A stretch of DNA of 37,142 bases from a bacterium (GCA_021813835.1 JAKAJJ010000001.1:1-37142), one strand, 5' to 3'. Counted from the first letter of the stretch, positions 14,189 through 22,994 are shown. Made by a program: numbers and translations. The notes: generated from the sequence alone by a model not told the origin.

Positions 14189-14869
14189 TCACCAATTTGT
14201 TTTTCCTAAATCAAGTACGGGCTTCCCAACTATCGCACTTTCGGACACCATATAGGTTGACGTTGAGGTTGGATTATCTTTGGTCAGGTAAATGTCGCCC
14301 TGCGGTACAGTTATCCCATTGACCACATTGCCAGATACTCCAGCAACACGAGCGATGACATAGTATGCCCCTTGCGCGTCTTGCACTGTTGCAATAACAA
14401 CATTCCCTACCGAAACGGACTTATCGACTTTTTCAATCACGATGTACTCCCCAGAAGGATACGCGGGCGCCATGCTGTCGCCGTCAACCAAAAATGGGGC
14501 GAACAAGAATCCCCGCAGGAGTACAACTACGATAACTAAAAGGAGGAAAGCGGCAATATTGCCAATAAAAAGGACGAGAACTGACTTCCAGAAGTTTGTT
14601 TGGAGGTATTTTCTATACAGTACAGCCCCGACAATATAGGAACCGAGAACGGCGAATAACTTAAATATAACGGCGTTGAGTAAGAATCCGATTCCTGAAA
14701 TCACTAACGGAGCGACCGACGCTAAAGCCATGATCCAGACAACGCGCGGGAATGTGCTCGCAGTAATGTGAAAGAGTTTGTTGATGAGATGTTGCAATTC
14801 GGCGACCGCCAAGAACACCAGGATTGCAACGGCGATAATCGAGAGTATGAGTATGAGAATGAGACCCAT
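14189..14869 (-). CDS. S26 signal-peptidase-like membrane protein, probable loss of catalytic Lys
   Basis: This encodes 226 residues from ATG 14869 (MGLILILILS). A -10 box 6 nt upstream overlaps the longer GTG frame, which supports this start. There are about four transmembrane helices in residues 1-120, then the peptidase S26 fold: GDSMAP with the nucleophile Ser, then GEYIVIEKVDKSVSVGNVV, then YYVIARVAG, then DNPTSTSTYM. In bacterial SPase I the last-but-one box is KRV with the general-base Lys; here it reads ARV. The protein may be inactive or use another base. Lower GC than the core genes. Confidence 0.65.
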   Translation of the reverse strand: MGLILILILSIIAVAILVFLAVAELQHLINKLFHITASTFPRVVWIMALASVAPLVISGIGFLLNAVIFKLFAVLGSYIVGAVLYRKYLQTNFWKSVLVLFIGNIAAFLLLVIVVVLLRGFLFAPFLVDGDSMAPAYPSGEYIVIEKVDKSVSVGNVVIATVQDAQGAYYVIARVAGVSGNVVNGITVPQGDIYLTKDNPTSTSTYMVSESAIVGKPVLDLGKTNW

Positions 14870-14875
14870 ATAGTC

Positions 14876-14881
14876 AGTATA
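14876..14881 (-). promoter_or_regulatory. -10 box (TATACT), leaderless start
   Basis: TATACT on the minus strand ends 6 nt before ATG 14869. Confidence 0.6.
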
Positions 14882-14921
14882 CCTTGCCACTTAAGAAGGG
14901 ATTTCAACAACGCATCAGTCT

Positions 14922-14962
14922 CTTGCATTAGCACTAGTTGGTGCCCCACCCTAGTCGTGAAC
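14922..14962 (-). repeat. tRNA-3'-end-like repeat B (cassette border)
   Basis: On the minus strand GTTC to the final A of ACCA is again 24 nt. Just upstream GTCCCAC pairs with GTGGGGC (7 bp), so it forms a tRNA-acceptor-like minihelix ending in ACCA. The 28 nt from GCACCA through AGTGCTAATGCAAG to GACT match repeat C at 25 positions. Confidence 0.7.
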
Positions 14963-15018
14963 TTCGTGGGACAAGGCGTGGGAATCACGCTTCTCTTCCT
15001 TGGTTGTCCCCTCGCGTA

Positions 15019-15024
15019 TAGAGT
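15019..15024 (+). promoter_or_regulatory. -10-like box (TAGAGT) of DUF6671 gene
   Basis: TAGAGT ends 7 nt before ATG 15032. Confidence 0.4.
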
Positions 15025-15031
15025 ATGCTGC

Positions 15032-15919
15032 ATGGATACTCCCCATATGAAAATTGATCCGGAAAGCTATCGCGAGTTTTTCGCCGGGCGCACGTTGGTG
15101 TTGGGCACGAAACACAAAAAAGAGGACGTGATCGCTCCCATCCTCGAGAGAGAGTTGGGCGTGCGTGTCGTCGTTCCGGATAATTTTGACACGGACCAAT
15201 TCGGCACCTTCACCCGCGAGATCGCTCGAACCGGAAACCAGCTTGAGGCGGCGCGCCGCAAGGCTGCGGCAGCCATGGAGCTTCTTGGGGCGGATTTGTC
15301 TCTTGCGAGCGAAGGCAGTTTTGGGCCGCACCCGGACATCCCATTCATACCATCCAATTTAGAACTCGTGCTCCTCGTGGACCGCAAGCACGGGTTTGAA
15401 ATCCGCGGTCACCATCGGAGCGAGGAGGCAAATGCCGCTTCCGCTTCTGTTTCAAGCGTTGCGGAAGCAAGACAATTTGCCGAGAAAATAGGGTTTCCCG
15501 GGCAGGGGTTGGTGGTGAGGAGGGACGAGCACCGCAATCAGGATATTTTCAAGGATATTTCCTCATATGAAGAACTCGAGGAAAAGGTTTCATATCTATT
15601 GAGTAAATTCCTCGTTCATAAGGTGTATCTAGAAACGGACTTGCGTGCGCACGCCAATCCCCTGCGTATGAAAAACATAGGACTGGCCGCGGAAGATTTG
15701 ATAAAAAATATAAAGAGCACGTGTCCGGAGTGCGCCACGCCCGGATTCGTGATTGTCGATACCGTGCGCGGACTGCCGTGCCAGTTGTGCGGCCAAGAGA
15801 CTGACTTGGCGCTGGCGGTTATCCGTGAATGTCAAAAATGCGGATCGAGACGCCGAGACCCGCACCCGGAAGCAAAAACGTCTGCTGATCCGGTGATGTG
15901 CGGCTATTGCAATCCGTAA
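15032..15919 (+). CDS. DUF6671 family protein with zinc-ribbon C-terminus
   Basis: This encodes 295 residues from ATG 15032; ATG 15047 is an alternative. The N-terminus YREFFAGRTLVLGTKHKKE and the following GVRVVVPDNFDTDQFGTFTREIARTG are cut from the DUF6671 core. Four Cys pairs in the C-terminal 75 residues (CPECATPG, CQLCGQ, CQKCGS, CGYC) form a zinc-ribbon-like domain. Function is unknown; the AT-leaning composition and flanking repeats B and C mark it as a single-gene insertion at tRNA-Gly. Confidence 0.75.
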   Translation: MDTPHMKIDPESYREFFAGRTLVLGTKHKKEDVIAPILERELGVRVVVPDNFDTDQFGTFTREIARTGNQLEAARRKAAAAMELLGADLSLASEGSFGPHPDIPFIPSNLELVLLVDRKHGFEIRGHHRSEEANAASASVSSVAEARQFAEKIGFPGQGLVVRRDEHRNQDIFKDISSYEELEEKVSYLLSKFLVHKVYLETDLRAHANPLRMKNIGLAAEDLIKNIKSTCPECATPGFVIVDTVRGLPCQLCGQETDLALAVIRECQKCGSRRRDPHPEAKTSADPVMCGYCNP

Positions 15920-16039
15920 TAAAAAGCGCACATGCGACGCAGGCGATGTTGGGGGTGAGGAGTACTCACGCGGGTTGGCAACAAGACCTCCTGTCGCTCT
16001 GGAGAGGTATCTGAAATGTTGCTTAAGATATTCTAGTCG

Positions 16040-16062
16040 CTTGCATTAGCACTACGTGGTGC
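16040..16062 (-). repeat. Repeat C at the 3' end of tRNA-Gly
   Basis: CTTGCATTAGCACTA (16040-16054) followed by the genuine ACCA end of tRNA-Gly. The 15-nt block is identical to 14922-14936. Confidence 0.75.
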
Positions 16063-16130
16063 GGGTAGGGAGAATCGAACTCCCGACTACTGCTTGGGAA
16101 GCAGTCGTTTTGCCACTAAACCATACCCGC
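16057..16130 (-). tRNA. tRNA-Gly (CCC), CCA encoded
   Basis: The cloverleaf starts at 16130: acceptor GCGGGTA/TACCCGC, anticodon stem ACTGC/GCAGT with loop TTCCCAA giving CCC, and T loop TTCGATT. The discriminator A and CCA are encoded (16060-16057), unlike the other three tRNAs here. The 5' end abuts the stop codon of the FtsB-like gene with no gap. Confidence 0.95.
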
Positions 16131-16469
16131 CTAGAACCAGCCGAGAAGCCGCTGCCACCAGGACGGCGGCGCGGGCGGCGTCGTGGTCGCCGGCGGCACC
16201 ACTACGATAACCTCTTCTCCGGGGCGCGCAACGCCGAAGGCGGTCCGGATGGCCGCTTCCTGCCCGCGCTCGGTTTGAAGCGCGTCCAGGTTCGCCTGGA
16301 GCGTGTTCCGGCGCGATTCGAGCGCCCGGTACTGCGCCTGCGCGTCGTGGGCCTGCGAAATCGCCACCTGCGCCTTTCCGACGAGCCCCGCGATGATCGA
16401 CACGAGCCAGAGCGCGACAAGGACGAGGACGCCGAGGAGAATGCCCTGCCGGAGCTGCTTCGCGCGCAT
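16131..16469 (-). CDS. FtsB/DivIC-like septum formation protein
   Basis: This encodes 112 residues. A short cytoplasmic start (MRAKQLRQG) is followed by one transmembrane helix (about 10-30) and a coiled coil (about 33-75, AQAQYRALESRRNTLQANL) and then FGVARPGEEVIVV, the usual FtsB/DivIC order. The C-terminus is Pro/Thr-rich and ends in WWQRLLGWF. It would join the divisome. The stop codon touches the 5' end of tRNA-Gly, so one transcript probably carries both. Confidence 0.8.
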   Translation of the reverse strand: MRAKQLRQGILLGVLVLVALWLVSIIAGLVGKAQVAISQAHDAQAQYRALESRRNTLQANLDALQTERGQEAAIRTAFGVARPGEEVIVVVPPATTTPPAPPSWWQRLLGWF

Positions 16470-16475
16470 ACGGAA

Positions 16476-16481
16476 AGTATA
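16476..16481 (-). promoter_or_regulatory. -10 box (TATACT), leaderless start
   Basis: TATACT on the minus strand ends 6 nt before ATG 16469. Confidence 0.6.
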
Positions 16482-16576
16482 CCGCGCGGCCGGGCGCGGG
16501 GCGGCAGCTCGGGAGCGGGCCGGTTTTCAACGGAAAAATACGGCGTACCGGGAAAGAGCGCCGCCGACCTGTCCGC

Positions 16577-18361
16577 TCACCGGTCGCTCTCCTGCACCAT
16601 TTTCATAAAGACCTCCTCGGGAATATCCACCTTCCCGCGCGCGAGCAGCTTCTTCTTTCCCCGCTTCTGCTTCTCGAGGAGTTTTTTCTTGCGCGAGACG
16701 TCGCCGCCGTAGAGGTAGCCGGTCACGTCCTTGCGCATCGCCGAGAGGGTCCGCGACGCGATGATGCGTCCCAGGGCGCGCGCCTGGATCTTGGTCACGA
16801 AAAGCTGCTTGGGCAGGATGGCGTGGAGCTTGTCCACCATCTTTTCTGCTTCTTCCTGCACGCGCCGGCGGGCGACGATGCGCGCGAAGGCCGGCACGGC
16901 TTCCTCCGCGACGAGCACATCGAGGCGCACGACGTCCGCCGGCCGCTCGTCGAGGAATTCGTACGCGAGCGACGCATACCCCGAGGAAATGTTCTTCAGC
17001 CGATCGAAGAAGCCGCGCATCAGTTCCCGGAGCGGCATCTCCGCCGTGAGTTCTATGCGGCCGTCCGGAAACGTTTCGGTCGCTTTCGTGTCGGCCTCGT
17101 GCTCGTAGAGGAGCTGGACGAGCGCGCTCATCGCCTCGGGCGGCGCGATGACGATGACTTTCACCCACGGCTCGCGGATTTCCGCGATGTCGCCGTGTTC
17201 CGGGAATTTCGCGGGCGTGTACACGACCTCGCGCGCCCCGCTCGTGCGCGCCACCGCGTAGGAAATGGTCGGGATGGTGACGATGAGCGCGAGGCCGAAT
17301 TCGCGCCGCAGGCGCTCGGTAACGATCTCGAGATGCAGGAGGCCGAGGAATCCGCAGCGGAAGCCCCGCCCGAGCACGCCCGAGGACTCCTCTTCGAAGG
17401 AAAGGGACGAATCGGAAAGCCGCAGGCGCACGAGCGACTGCCGCAGCAAGGGCAGATCGTCCTGGCTCTCCGGATACACCGACGCCCAGACGACCGGCCG
17501 CGGGCGCGCGAACCCGGGGAGCGGCGGGAGCGCCCCCTTCGTGGGGCCGACGGTATCGCCGACGGCGACGACGCCCGCCTCCTTCACGCCCGTCACGACG
17601 TAGCCGATGTCTCCGGAGGAAAGGGAGTCGGAGGGCGTTTCTTCCGGCGTGAAGATGCCGGTCTCAAGCGCGACGAATTCCTGTCCCGCCGCGCGGAACC
17701 GGAGCGTCTGGCCCTTCCGGAAGGTGCCGTCGAACACGCGCAGGTATACCGCGATGCCGCGGTGGGCGGAATACGAGAAGTCGAAGATCAGCCCCCGCGG
17801 CTCGTCGCCCCTGCTCGCCGCGGGAGGAGGGACGCGCGAGACGATGGCGTCGAGGAGCGCGTCCACGCCCGCGCCGGTCTTCCCCGAGACGGCGAGCACC
17901 TCCGCGCTCGGCACGCCCGTAAGCTTGGCGAGTTCCGCCGTGACGTCGTCGACGCGCGCGGATGGCGCGTCGATCTTCGACACGACGGGGATGATGGCGC
18001 AGTTCTGGGCCTTCGCGGCCGCGAATGTCGTCAGGGTCTGCGCCTGGATCCCCTGCGTCGAGTCGACGAGGAGGAGGACGCCCTCGACCGCCGAGAGAGC
18101 GCGCGACACTTCGTAGGAGAAATCGATGTGGCCGGGCGTGTCGATGAGGTTCAGCACGTAGGCGCCGTAGCGCATCTGGACGGGCTGCATCTTGATGGTG
18201 ATTCCCCGCTCCCGCTCGAGGTCCATGCGGTCGAGCACCTGGGCGCGCATCTTGCGCGCCGGGATGGTTCCCGTGCGCTCGAGCAGGCGGTCGGCCAAGG
18301 TCGACTTTCCATGGTCGACGTGGGCAATGATGGAAAAATTGCGGATGGGGTCCGGGATCAC
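16577..18361 (-). CDS. lepA: Elongation factor 4 (LepA)
   Basis: This encodes 594 residues from GTG 18361, reading (V/M)IPDPIRNFSIIAHVDHGKST, the family N-terminus. GTPase motifs: HVDHGKST (G1), the RGITIK switch, DTPGHIDF (G3), and VVSKIDAP (G4, with Ser instead of the common Asn of NKID). EF-G-like domains follow, and the LepA C-terminal domain includes LYGGDVSRKKKLLEKQKRGKK. It back-translocates or stabilises ribosomes under stress. The GTG overlaps the murJ stop (GTGA), so lepA is translationally coupled to murJ. Confidence 0.95.
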   Translation of the reverse strand: MIPDPIRNFSIIAHVDHGKSTLADRLLERTGTIPARKMRAQVLDRMDLERERGITIKMQPVQMRYGAYVLNLIDTPGHIDFSYEVSRALSAVEGVLLLVDSTQGIQAQTLTTFAAAKAQNCAIIPVVSKIDAPSARVDDVTAELAKLTGVPSAEVLAVSGKTGAGVDALLDAIVSRVPPPAASRGDEPRGLIFDFSYSAHRGIAVYLRVFDGTFRKGQTLRFRAAGQEFVALETGIFTPEETPSDSLSSGDIGYVVTGVKEAGVVAVGDTVGPTKGALPPLPGFARPRPVVWASVYPESQDDLPLLRQSLVRLRLSDSSLSFEEESSGVLGRGFRCGFLGLLHLEIVTERLRREFGLALIVTIPTISYAVARTSGAREVVYTPAKFPEHGDIAEIREPWVKVIVIAPPEAMSALVQLLYEHEADTKATETFPDGRIELTAEMPLRELMRGFFDRLKNISSGYASLAYEFLDERPADVVRLDVLVAEEAVPAFARIVARRRVQEEAEKMVDKLHAILPKQLFVTKIQARALGRIIASRTLSAMRKDVTGYLYGGDVSRKKKLLEKQKRGKKKLLARGKVDIPEEVFMKMVQESDR

Positions 18362-20040
18362 GGCTGTGCCGGCTCTTCGGCGGACGGCGGGAGGACGGCG
18401 GCGGGGCTCTCGTCCGCGCGGACGAGCCGGCCGAGCGCGCCGACGATGACGCGGAATTCCTCGTTCCCCATAAGGAGGAGCGCGAGCGCTGAAGCGGCAA
18501 GGCCCACGATACCAGCGATGAGACCCTGCGTGAAGACGGCCGCCAAAGTCGTGAGGGGCGCGATGCCGCCGAGAAACGCGAGCGTCGCGTAGGCCGCGCC
18601 GCCGCCGGCAAGCGCGGCGGCGGCGCCGTCGACAAGCGGCCGGGCGAGCGTCCGCGCGAGGTCCGGCGCGGCGCTCCGCAGCGCCACAAGCGACAGGAGC
18701 GCGAGGAAAAGCTGGCCGAGCGTGGCCGCGAGCGCGAGGAGGAGGATCGCGATGCCGGGAACGTCGCCGACGCGCAAGAGCGAGGCGAGGGCGGAAGGCA
18801 TACCGGAAACGGGCAGCGCGAGGAAGATGACGGCGAGGAACACGGTGAGCGCGCCGCCGGCAATTTGGTACAGGAGCGGCCGCCACGACTGGCGCACGGC
18901 ATACAGGGCGCGGGAAAAGAGCAGGACGAGCCCCTGCGCGACGAGCCCGGCGGCGAGGAGGGCGAGGAGGGCCGCGGTGAGGCGCGTCGCATTCCAATCG
19001 AACGCGCCCGAGCCGAGGATGACGCGCACGAGGTGCGCGCGCAGGACGACGATGAGGCCGAGCGCGACGACCGACCAGAGGATGACGTGCCGCGCGCTCG
19101 CGGAGAGGATGCGGGTGAATTCCCCGCGCTTCTCCGGCGCCGACGCTTCGGAGAGCGCGGGGAACGCCGCCACGGCATAGGAAGAGCCGATGAGGGCGAG
19201 CGGGACCGCCTCGAGATTCCCCGCGAGGGTGAAGACGGACACCGCGCCCGTGCCGACCCGCGACGCGAGCGCCGTGAGGACGAGCGCCGTGACGGAACCC
19301 ATCCCGAGCGCCAAGGAGCGCGGCACGGAATCGCGGACGACCGGCACCATAATGGCGCGCGTCGGCAGCGCGAAGCGCGGCACGACGCGCGCGGCGGCGA
19401 CGACCGGAATGTTCACGGCGAGGTAGGCGGCCGCGCCGACGACGACGCCGATGCCGATGCCGATGAGGCCGAAGGCGGGATAGAGGAACACGGTGCCGCC
19501 GATGATGCCGAGGTTATAGAGTACCGGCGAAAGCGCGAAAAGGACGAAGCGGCGGTGCACCTGCGTCACGCTCGCAAGCACGCCCGAAAGCCCGAGCAGG
19601 ATGGGTTGCAGGAGGAGGAGACGCGCGAGAAGGACGAACTCCGCCTGATGCGGCGAGGCGACGAAATCCGGATAGAGGAACGCGAGGAACTGCGGCATAA
19701 AAAGCGCGAGCGTCGCGCAGATCGCGCCGCCGACGCCCGCGAGGAACGTCGCCGACTCGGAAAGGAGCCGCTCTGTCCCTTCCCTGCCGAGCCCCGTGAT
19801 GCGCGGGATGAGCACGTAGGCGCTGACGAGCGACGAAACGAGCGCGAACACGAGGTCCGGAACGCGGAAGGCCGCATAGTAGAGGTCGAGTACCGGCCCG
19901 GCGCCGAACGAGTGCGCGAATGTCCTGTCGCGCAGGAGCGCGAGAATTTGCGAGGCGAGCGTGAGCGCCGCGAGCAAATACGCGGCCTGATGCAGGCCGC
20001 GTACCGGTGCCGCGATGCGCTCGAGGATCCTCCTCACCAT
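18358..20040 (-). CDS. murJ: Lipid II flippase MurJ
   Basis: This encodes 560 residues. About 14 hydrophobic helices cover the sequence. The N-terminal part ASQILALLRDRTFAHSFG with LYYAAFRVPDLVFAL is the MurJ/MviN signature, and Arg residues in the early helices line the cavity that binds lipid II. The C-terminal 30 residues are polar and Pro/Glu-rich. It moves lipid II across the membrane for peptidoglycan synthesis. Start ATG 20040 is 6 nt after a -10 box; the stop overlaps the lepA GTG. Confidence 0.93.
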   Translation of the reverse strand: MVRRILERIAAPVRGLHQAAYLLAALTLASQILALLRDRTFAHSFGAGPVLDLYYAAFRVPDLVFALVSSLVSAYVLIPRITGLGREGTERLLSESATFLAGVGGAICATLALFMPQFLAFLYPDFVASPHQAEFVLLARLLLLQPILLGLSGVLASVTQVHRRFVLFALSPVLYNLGIIGGTVFLYPAFGLIGIGIGVVVGAAAYLAVNIPVVAAARVVPRFALPTRAIMVPVVRDSVPRSLALGMGSVTALVLTALASRVGTGAVSVFTLAGNLEAVPLALIGSSYAVAAFPALSEASAPEKRGEFTRILSASARHVILWSVVALGLIVVLRAHLVRVILGSGAFDWNATRLTAALLALLAAGLVAQGLVLLFSRALYAVRQSWRPLLYQIAGGALTVFLAVIFLALPVSGMPSALASLLRVGDVPGIAILLLALAATLGQLFLALLSLVALRSAAPDLARTLARPLVDGAAAALAGGGAAYATLAFLGGIAPLTTLAAVFTQGLIAGIVGLAASALALLLMGNEEFRVIVGALGRLVRADESPAAVLPPSAEEPAQP

Positions 20041-20046
20041 CGTCCT

Positions 20047-20052
20047 ATACTA
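20047..20052 (-). promoter_or_regulatory. -10 box (TAGTAT), leaderless start of murJ
   Basis: TAGTAT on the minus strand ends 6 nt before ATG 20040. Confidence 0.55.
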
Positions 20053-20054
20053 CC

Positions 20055-22418
20055 TCACTGTACCGGGGCCGTGGATGCGGAGAGGAGGTTCCTCGGGAAC
20101 GGGTCTTTGCCCGCTCCAAGCGCCGAAAGCTGCGGGGCGACCGCCTTGGCGTTGTCGCTCGAGAGCGCGGCGATGGCTTGCATCTGCGCGAGCGCGTTTT
20201 TCATGTCGCCCTGCTTCGCGTACACCGCCGCGAGGAAGTAGCGCGCGTTCGCGAACTGCGGATTCGCCGCGACCGCTCCCGCGAGCGCCTGTTCGGCGCC
20301 CGGAAGGTCGTTCGACGCCGCGCGCAAGACGCCGACCTGGAAGAGGATGTTCGGGTCGTTCGGCGTGAAGTAGGCGGCGGCTTCCGCGGAGGCGAGCGCG
20401 TCCTTCACGTTGCCGTCCTGCACCTCGAGCTGGGAGAGGAGGAAGATGGCGGCGGTGTAATCCTGCTTGAGCGCGACGGCGGCCTTGAGGTCCGCTTCGG
20501 CGGCTTTCGTGTCTTTGTTCGCGATATCGAGCTGGGCGAGGATATAGGGGATTTGGGGATTGGTCGGGTTCAGCGCTTGCGCCTTGCCGTAGGCGGTCTT
20601 CGCGCTGTCGTAGGCGCCGGACACCTTGAGCGGCACCGCCTGCGCGTAGAGGTTCCCGAGCGCGAGCCAGTTCTGGTAGTCGTCGGGCGCGAGGCGCGTC
20701 GCGGTCAAAGCCGCGTTGATGCCGGTCGAAAGCGCCGCCTGGAAGGCCTGCTGGGCGGCGGCGGCGCTCATCGTCGAGGATGCCGCGATCTGGCTCAAGC
20801 GCGCGCTCGCGACGGCGGCCTGAGTCTGGTAGGCGGATGCGGACGGCGCGAATGCGAGGGAACCCTGCACCGCGCTGTCGGCCGCGTCGAGATTCCCGGC
20901 CGAAAACGCCGCATCGGCGCGCGCGAGCTCGGTCGCGGCGACGTACCGCTCGACGAGCGTGTAGGCGGCGGCGACGGACGCGAGGAGAAGGAGCGTGAGC
21001 GAGAACACGATGACGAAGCCGAGGCGCGGGCTGCGCGCAAAGAGGATGCCCCACTGCCCGCCGCGCGCGGCGTAGCGCATCGTGGACGCGAAGAGTCCGG
21101 CGAAGACGAAGAGGAGCGCGAGGATGACCGTGCCCGGCAGATCGAACACGGCAGCCGCGGCGAGATACGCCGTCGCGACGAACGCGAGTATCGCGACGTA
21201 GCGGACGAACGCGTCCTCGGGCGCGCGCAGGATGAGCATGCGCAAGCCGAGCACCGCAAAGAGCGCGAGGAACGCGATCCACGCGACGGCGCCGACGAGG
21301 CCGGTCGTCGCGAACGACGTCGGGATGAAGCCGATGCCGGAGGTGAAGTCGATATTCCAGAAGACGGTCGTATTGAGCGACGGATCGCGGTGCTTGAGCC
21401 ACGCGGCGCCGAAGGTGCCCGGGCCCGAGCCGAGGACGGGCGACGAGGCGTAGACGTCGCGCACGATCGACAGCGTCGACTGCCATGAGGGACGGACGTT
21501 GAGGACGTTCACGTGGAACGCGCTCGCGAGCGCGCCGCCGAGCGTCCCGCCGATGAAGAAAAAGATCGAGACCGCGAGAACGACGAGCGGCGCGATAAGC
21601 GAGCGGGTGCCGGTGTCCGCGCCGCTCGGCATCTCGCTCACGACGACCGCGTCGTCGAGGTCGGCGTCCGCGGACGACGCGCGGCGGCGCATCACCGCCT
21701 CGACGAAGAGGCCGAGCGATACGAGCGCGAGGAGCGTCCAGACGAACGAGGAGTTCGCGACCGCGAGGACGGCGAGCGCGATGACGCCGAGAACGAGGAG
21801 CAGGCGGCGCGCGCGCGGCGCGAGCTCGAGGAAACGCAGCGTAATGAGGACGCCCGCGACGCCGAGACCGAGGAAAAGCGCGAGGTCTTCAAGCGAGCCG
21901 ATGAGCGAGAACGTCGGCGGGATCGTGTTCGGCGCGAACTGCCCCGCGATGATCGTGAGCGCTTCGAGAACGGCGATGGCGCCGAAAAGCCAGGCGCCCG
22001 CGCGCAGGAAGAGCCGGTAGTGCTCGGGGCGCCGGAGCGCGAGCGCGGCGAGCGTGCCGAGCACGGCGGCGGCCAGGATGAAGCCGAAGGTATCCGGCTC
22101 GAGAGCAGTCCCCCAGAACGCGTTCGCGAACGGGATGCCCGAGAACGCGGAGGAGAGCGCGTAGGCGAGGGCGGGAAGCCACAGCGCGACGACGAGCGCG
22201 ATCGGCGGAAAAATCACATTGCCGCGCGAGAGGCGCGCGAGGATGTAAAGCGCGAGCGTGACGAGCGTGCCGGCGGCAAGGAGGAACGTCTTCGTCGCCG
22301 CGAAAGGAAACGCGGACGATGGGATGACGACGATGAGGGCGAGGACGAGGGCGGCGACGAGCGCGATGACGCTTCCCGTCTCGACCGAGGAGCGGACACT
22401 AGACGGCTGTGGAGGCAT
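20055..22418 (-). CDS. O-antigen-ligase-like membrane protein with TPR domain
   Basis: This encodes 787 residues from ATG 22418 (MPPQPSSVRSS); an in-frame TTG at 22436 is the alternative. About 12-14 hydrophobic helices in residues 10-470 include the Wzy/WaaL-like loop (PSWQSTLSIVRDVYASSPVLGSGPGTF with FWNIDFTSGIGFIPT nearby). Residues about 500-785 are TPR repeats, with lines such as NPQIPYILAQLDIANKD and YFTPNDPNILFQVGVL. The protein may link or polymerise surface glycans, with the TPR domain outside binding partners. The 3' end is 14 nt from the murJ start. Confidence 0.85.
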   Translation of the reverse strand: MPPQPSSVRSSVETGSVIALVAALVLALIVVIPSSAFPFAATKTFLLAAGTLVTLALYILARLSRGNVIFPPIALVVALWLPALAYALSSAFSGIPFANAFWGTALEPDTFGFILAAAVLGTLAALALRRPEHYRLFLRAGAWLFGAIAVLEALTIIAGQFAPNTIPPTFSLIGSLEDLALFLGLGVAGVLITLRFLELAPRARRLLLVLGVIALAVLAVANSSFVWTLLALVSLGLFVEAVMRRRASSADADLDDAVVVSEMPSGADTGTRSLIAPLVVLAVSIFFFIGGTLGGALASAFHVNVLNVRPSWQSTLSIVRDVYASSPVLGSGPGTFGAAWLKHRDPSLNTTVFWNIDFTSGIGFIPTSFATTGLVGAVAWIAFLALFAVLGLRMLILRAPEDAFVRYVAILAFVATAYLAAAAVFDLPGTVILALLFVFAGLFASTMRYAARGGQWGILFARSPRLGFVIVFSLTLLLLASVAAAYTLVERYVAATELARADAAFSAGNLDAADSAVQGSLAFAPSASAYQTQAAVASARLSQIAASSTMSAAAAQQAFQAALSTGINAALTATRLAPDDYQNWLALGNLYAQAVPLKVSGAYDSAKTAYGKAQALNPTNPQIPYILAQLDIANKDTKAAEADLKAAVALKQDYTAAIFLLSQLEVQDGNVKDALASAEAAAYFTPNDPNILFQVGVLRAASNDLPGAEQALAGAVAANPQFANARYFLAAVYAKQGDMKNALAQMQAIAALSSDNAKAVAPQLSALGAGKDPFPRNLLSASTAPVQ

Positions 22419-22508
22419 AATGAATGAGCGGTGCAAAGGGGATAATGCTCCCTAGTATATCGCGCGGGTATGCCTGTCGAGGATCTATCTCCACAGAGAA
22501 AAACGTGG

Positions 22509-22514
22509 TATAGT
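22509..22514 (+). promoter_or_regulatory. -10 box (TATAGT) of RNase P RNA
   Basis: TATAGT ends 6 nt before the first base of the P1 helix (22521). Confidence 0.6.
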
Positions 22515-22520
22515 CCATAC

Positions 22521-22994
22521 GGACCGGGCCAGGCGACCGCTCGCACACTGATGTGTGACGGGAGGAAAGTCCGAACACGGCCCGCCACACTTCTGCAGTG
22601 TGACGGGAGAACGGTAGCGGGTAACGCCCGCACGCCGCAAGGCGCGAGGTGCGAGCAGAGACGACCGAGGGCGAAAGCCCGAGGGAGTCCCGCCCCGATT
22701 TTGCCGCTGATATCGGAACGAGCTTACAAGGACTGATTCCGTACGTATGCGGTGCGGCGCAGAGCCGGAATAGGCCGAGCGCAGCGAGTGCGCCGCCGTA
22801 CGTATCGGCAGCAAAATCGGGGCGGGGCGAGTCCGGGAGGCGACTTCCGGGGTGAAACGGCTAAATCCTTACCTCCGTGCAAGGCCGTACCTTTTCCGCC
22901 GGTGGCGGAGAAGGGGTGCCGCTTGAGGCCTCGAGCGATCGAGGTCCCAGATAAATGGTCGTCCGCGACAGAATTCGGCTTACCGGCCCGGTCC
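22521..22994 (+). ncRNA. rnpB: RNase P RNA (class A, extended)
   Basis: P1 is formed by 22521-22530 (GGACCGGGCC) and 22985-22994. The conserved GGAGGAAAGTCC (22561-22572) and ACAGAATTCGGCTTA (22968-22982) give the P4 core. The total is 474 nt, clearly longer than the usual 350-400. The excess is a long extension at about 22689-22827, closed by CCCGCCCCGATTTTGC with its complement, probably in P12. It cleaves 5' leaders from tRNA precursors. A strong terminator follows. Confidence 0.95.
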
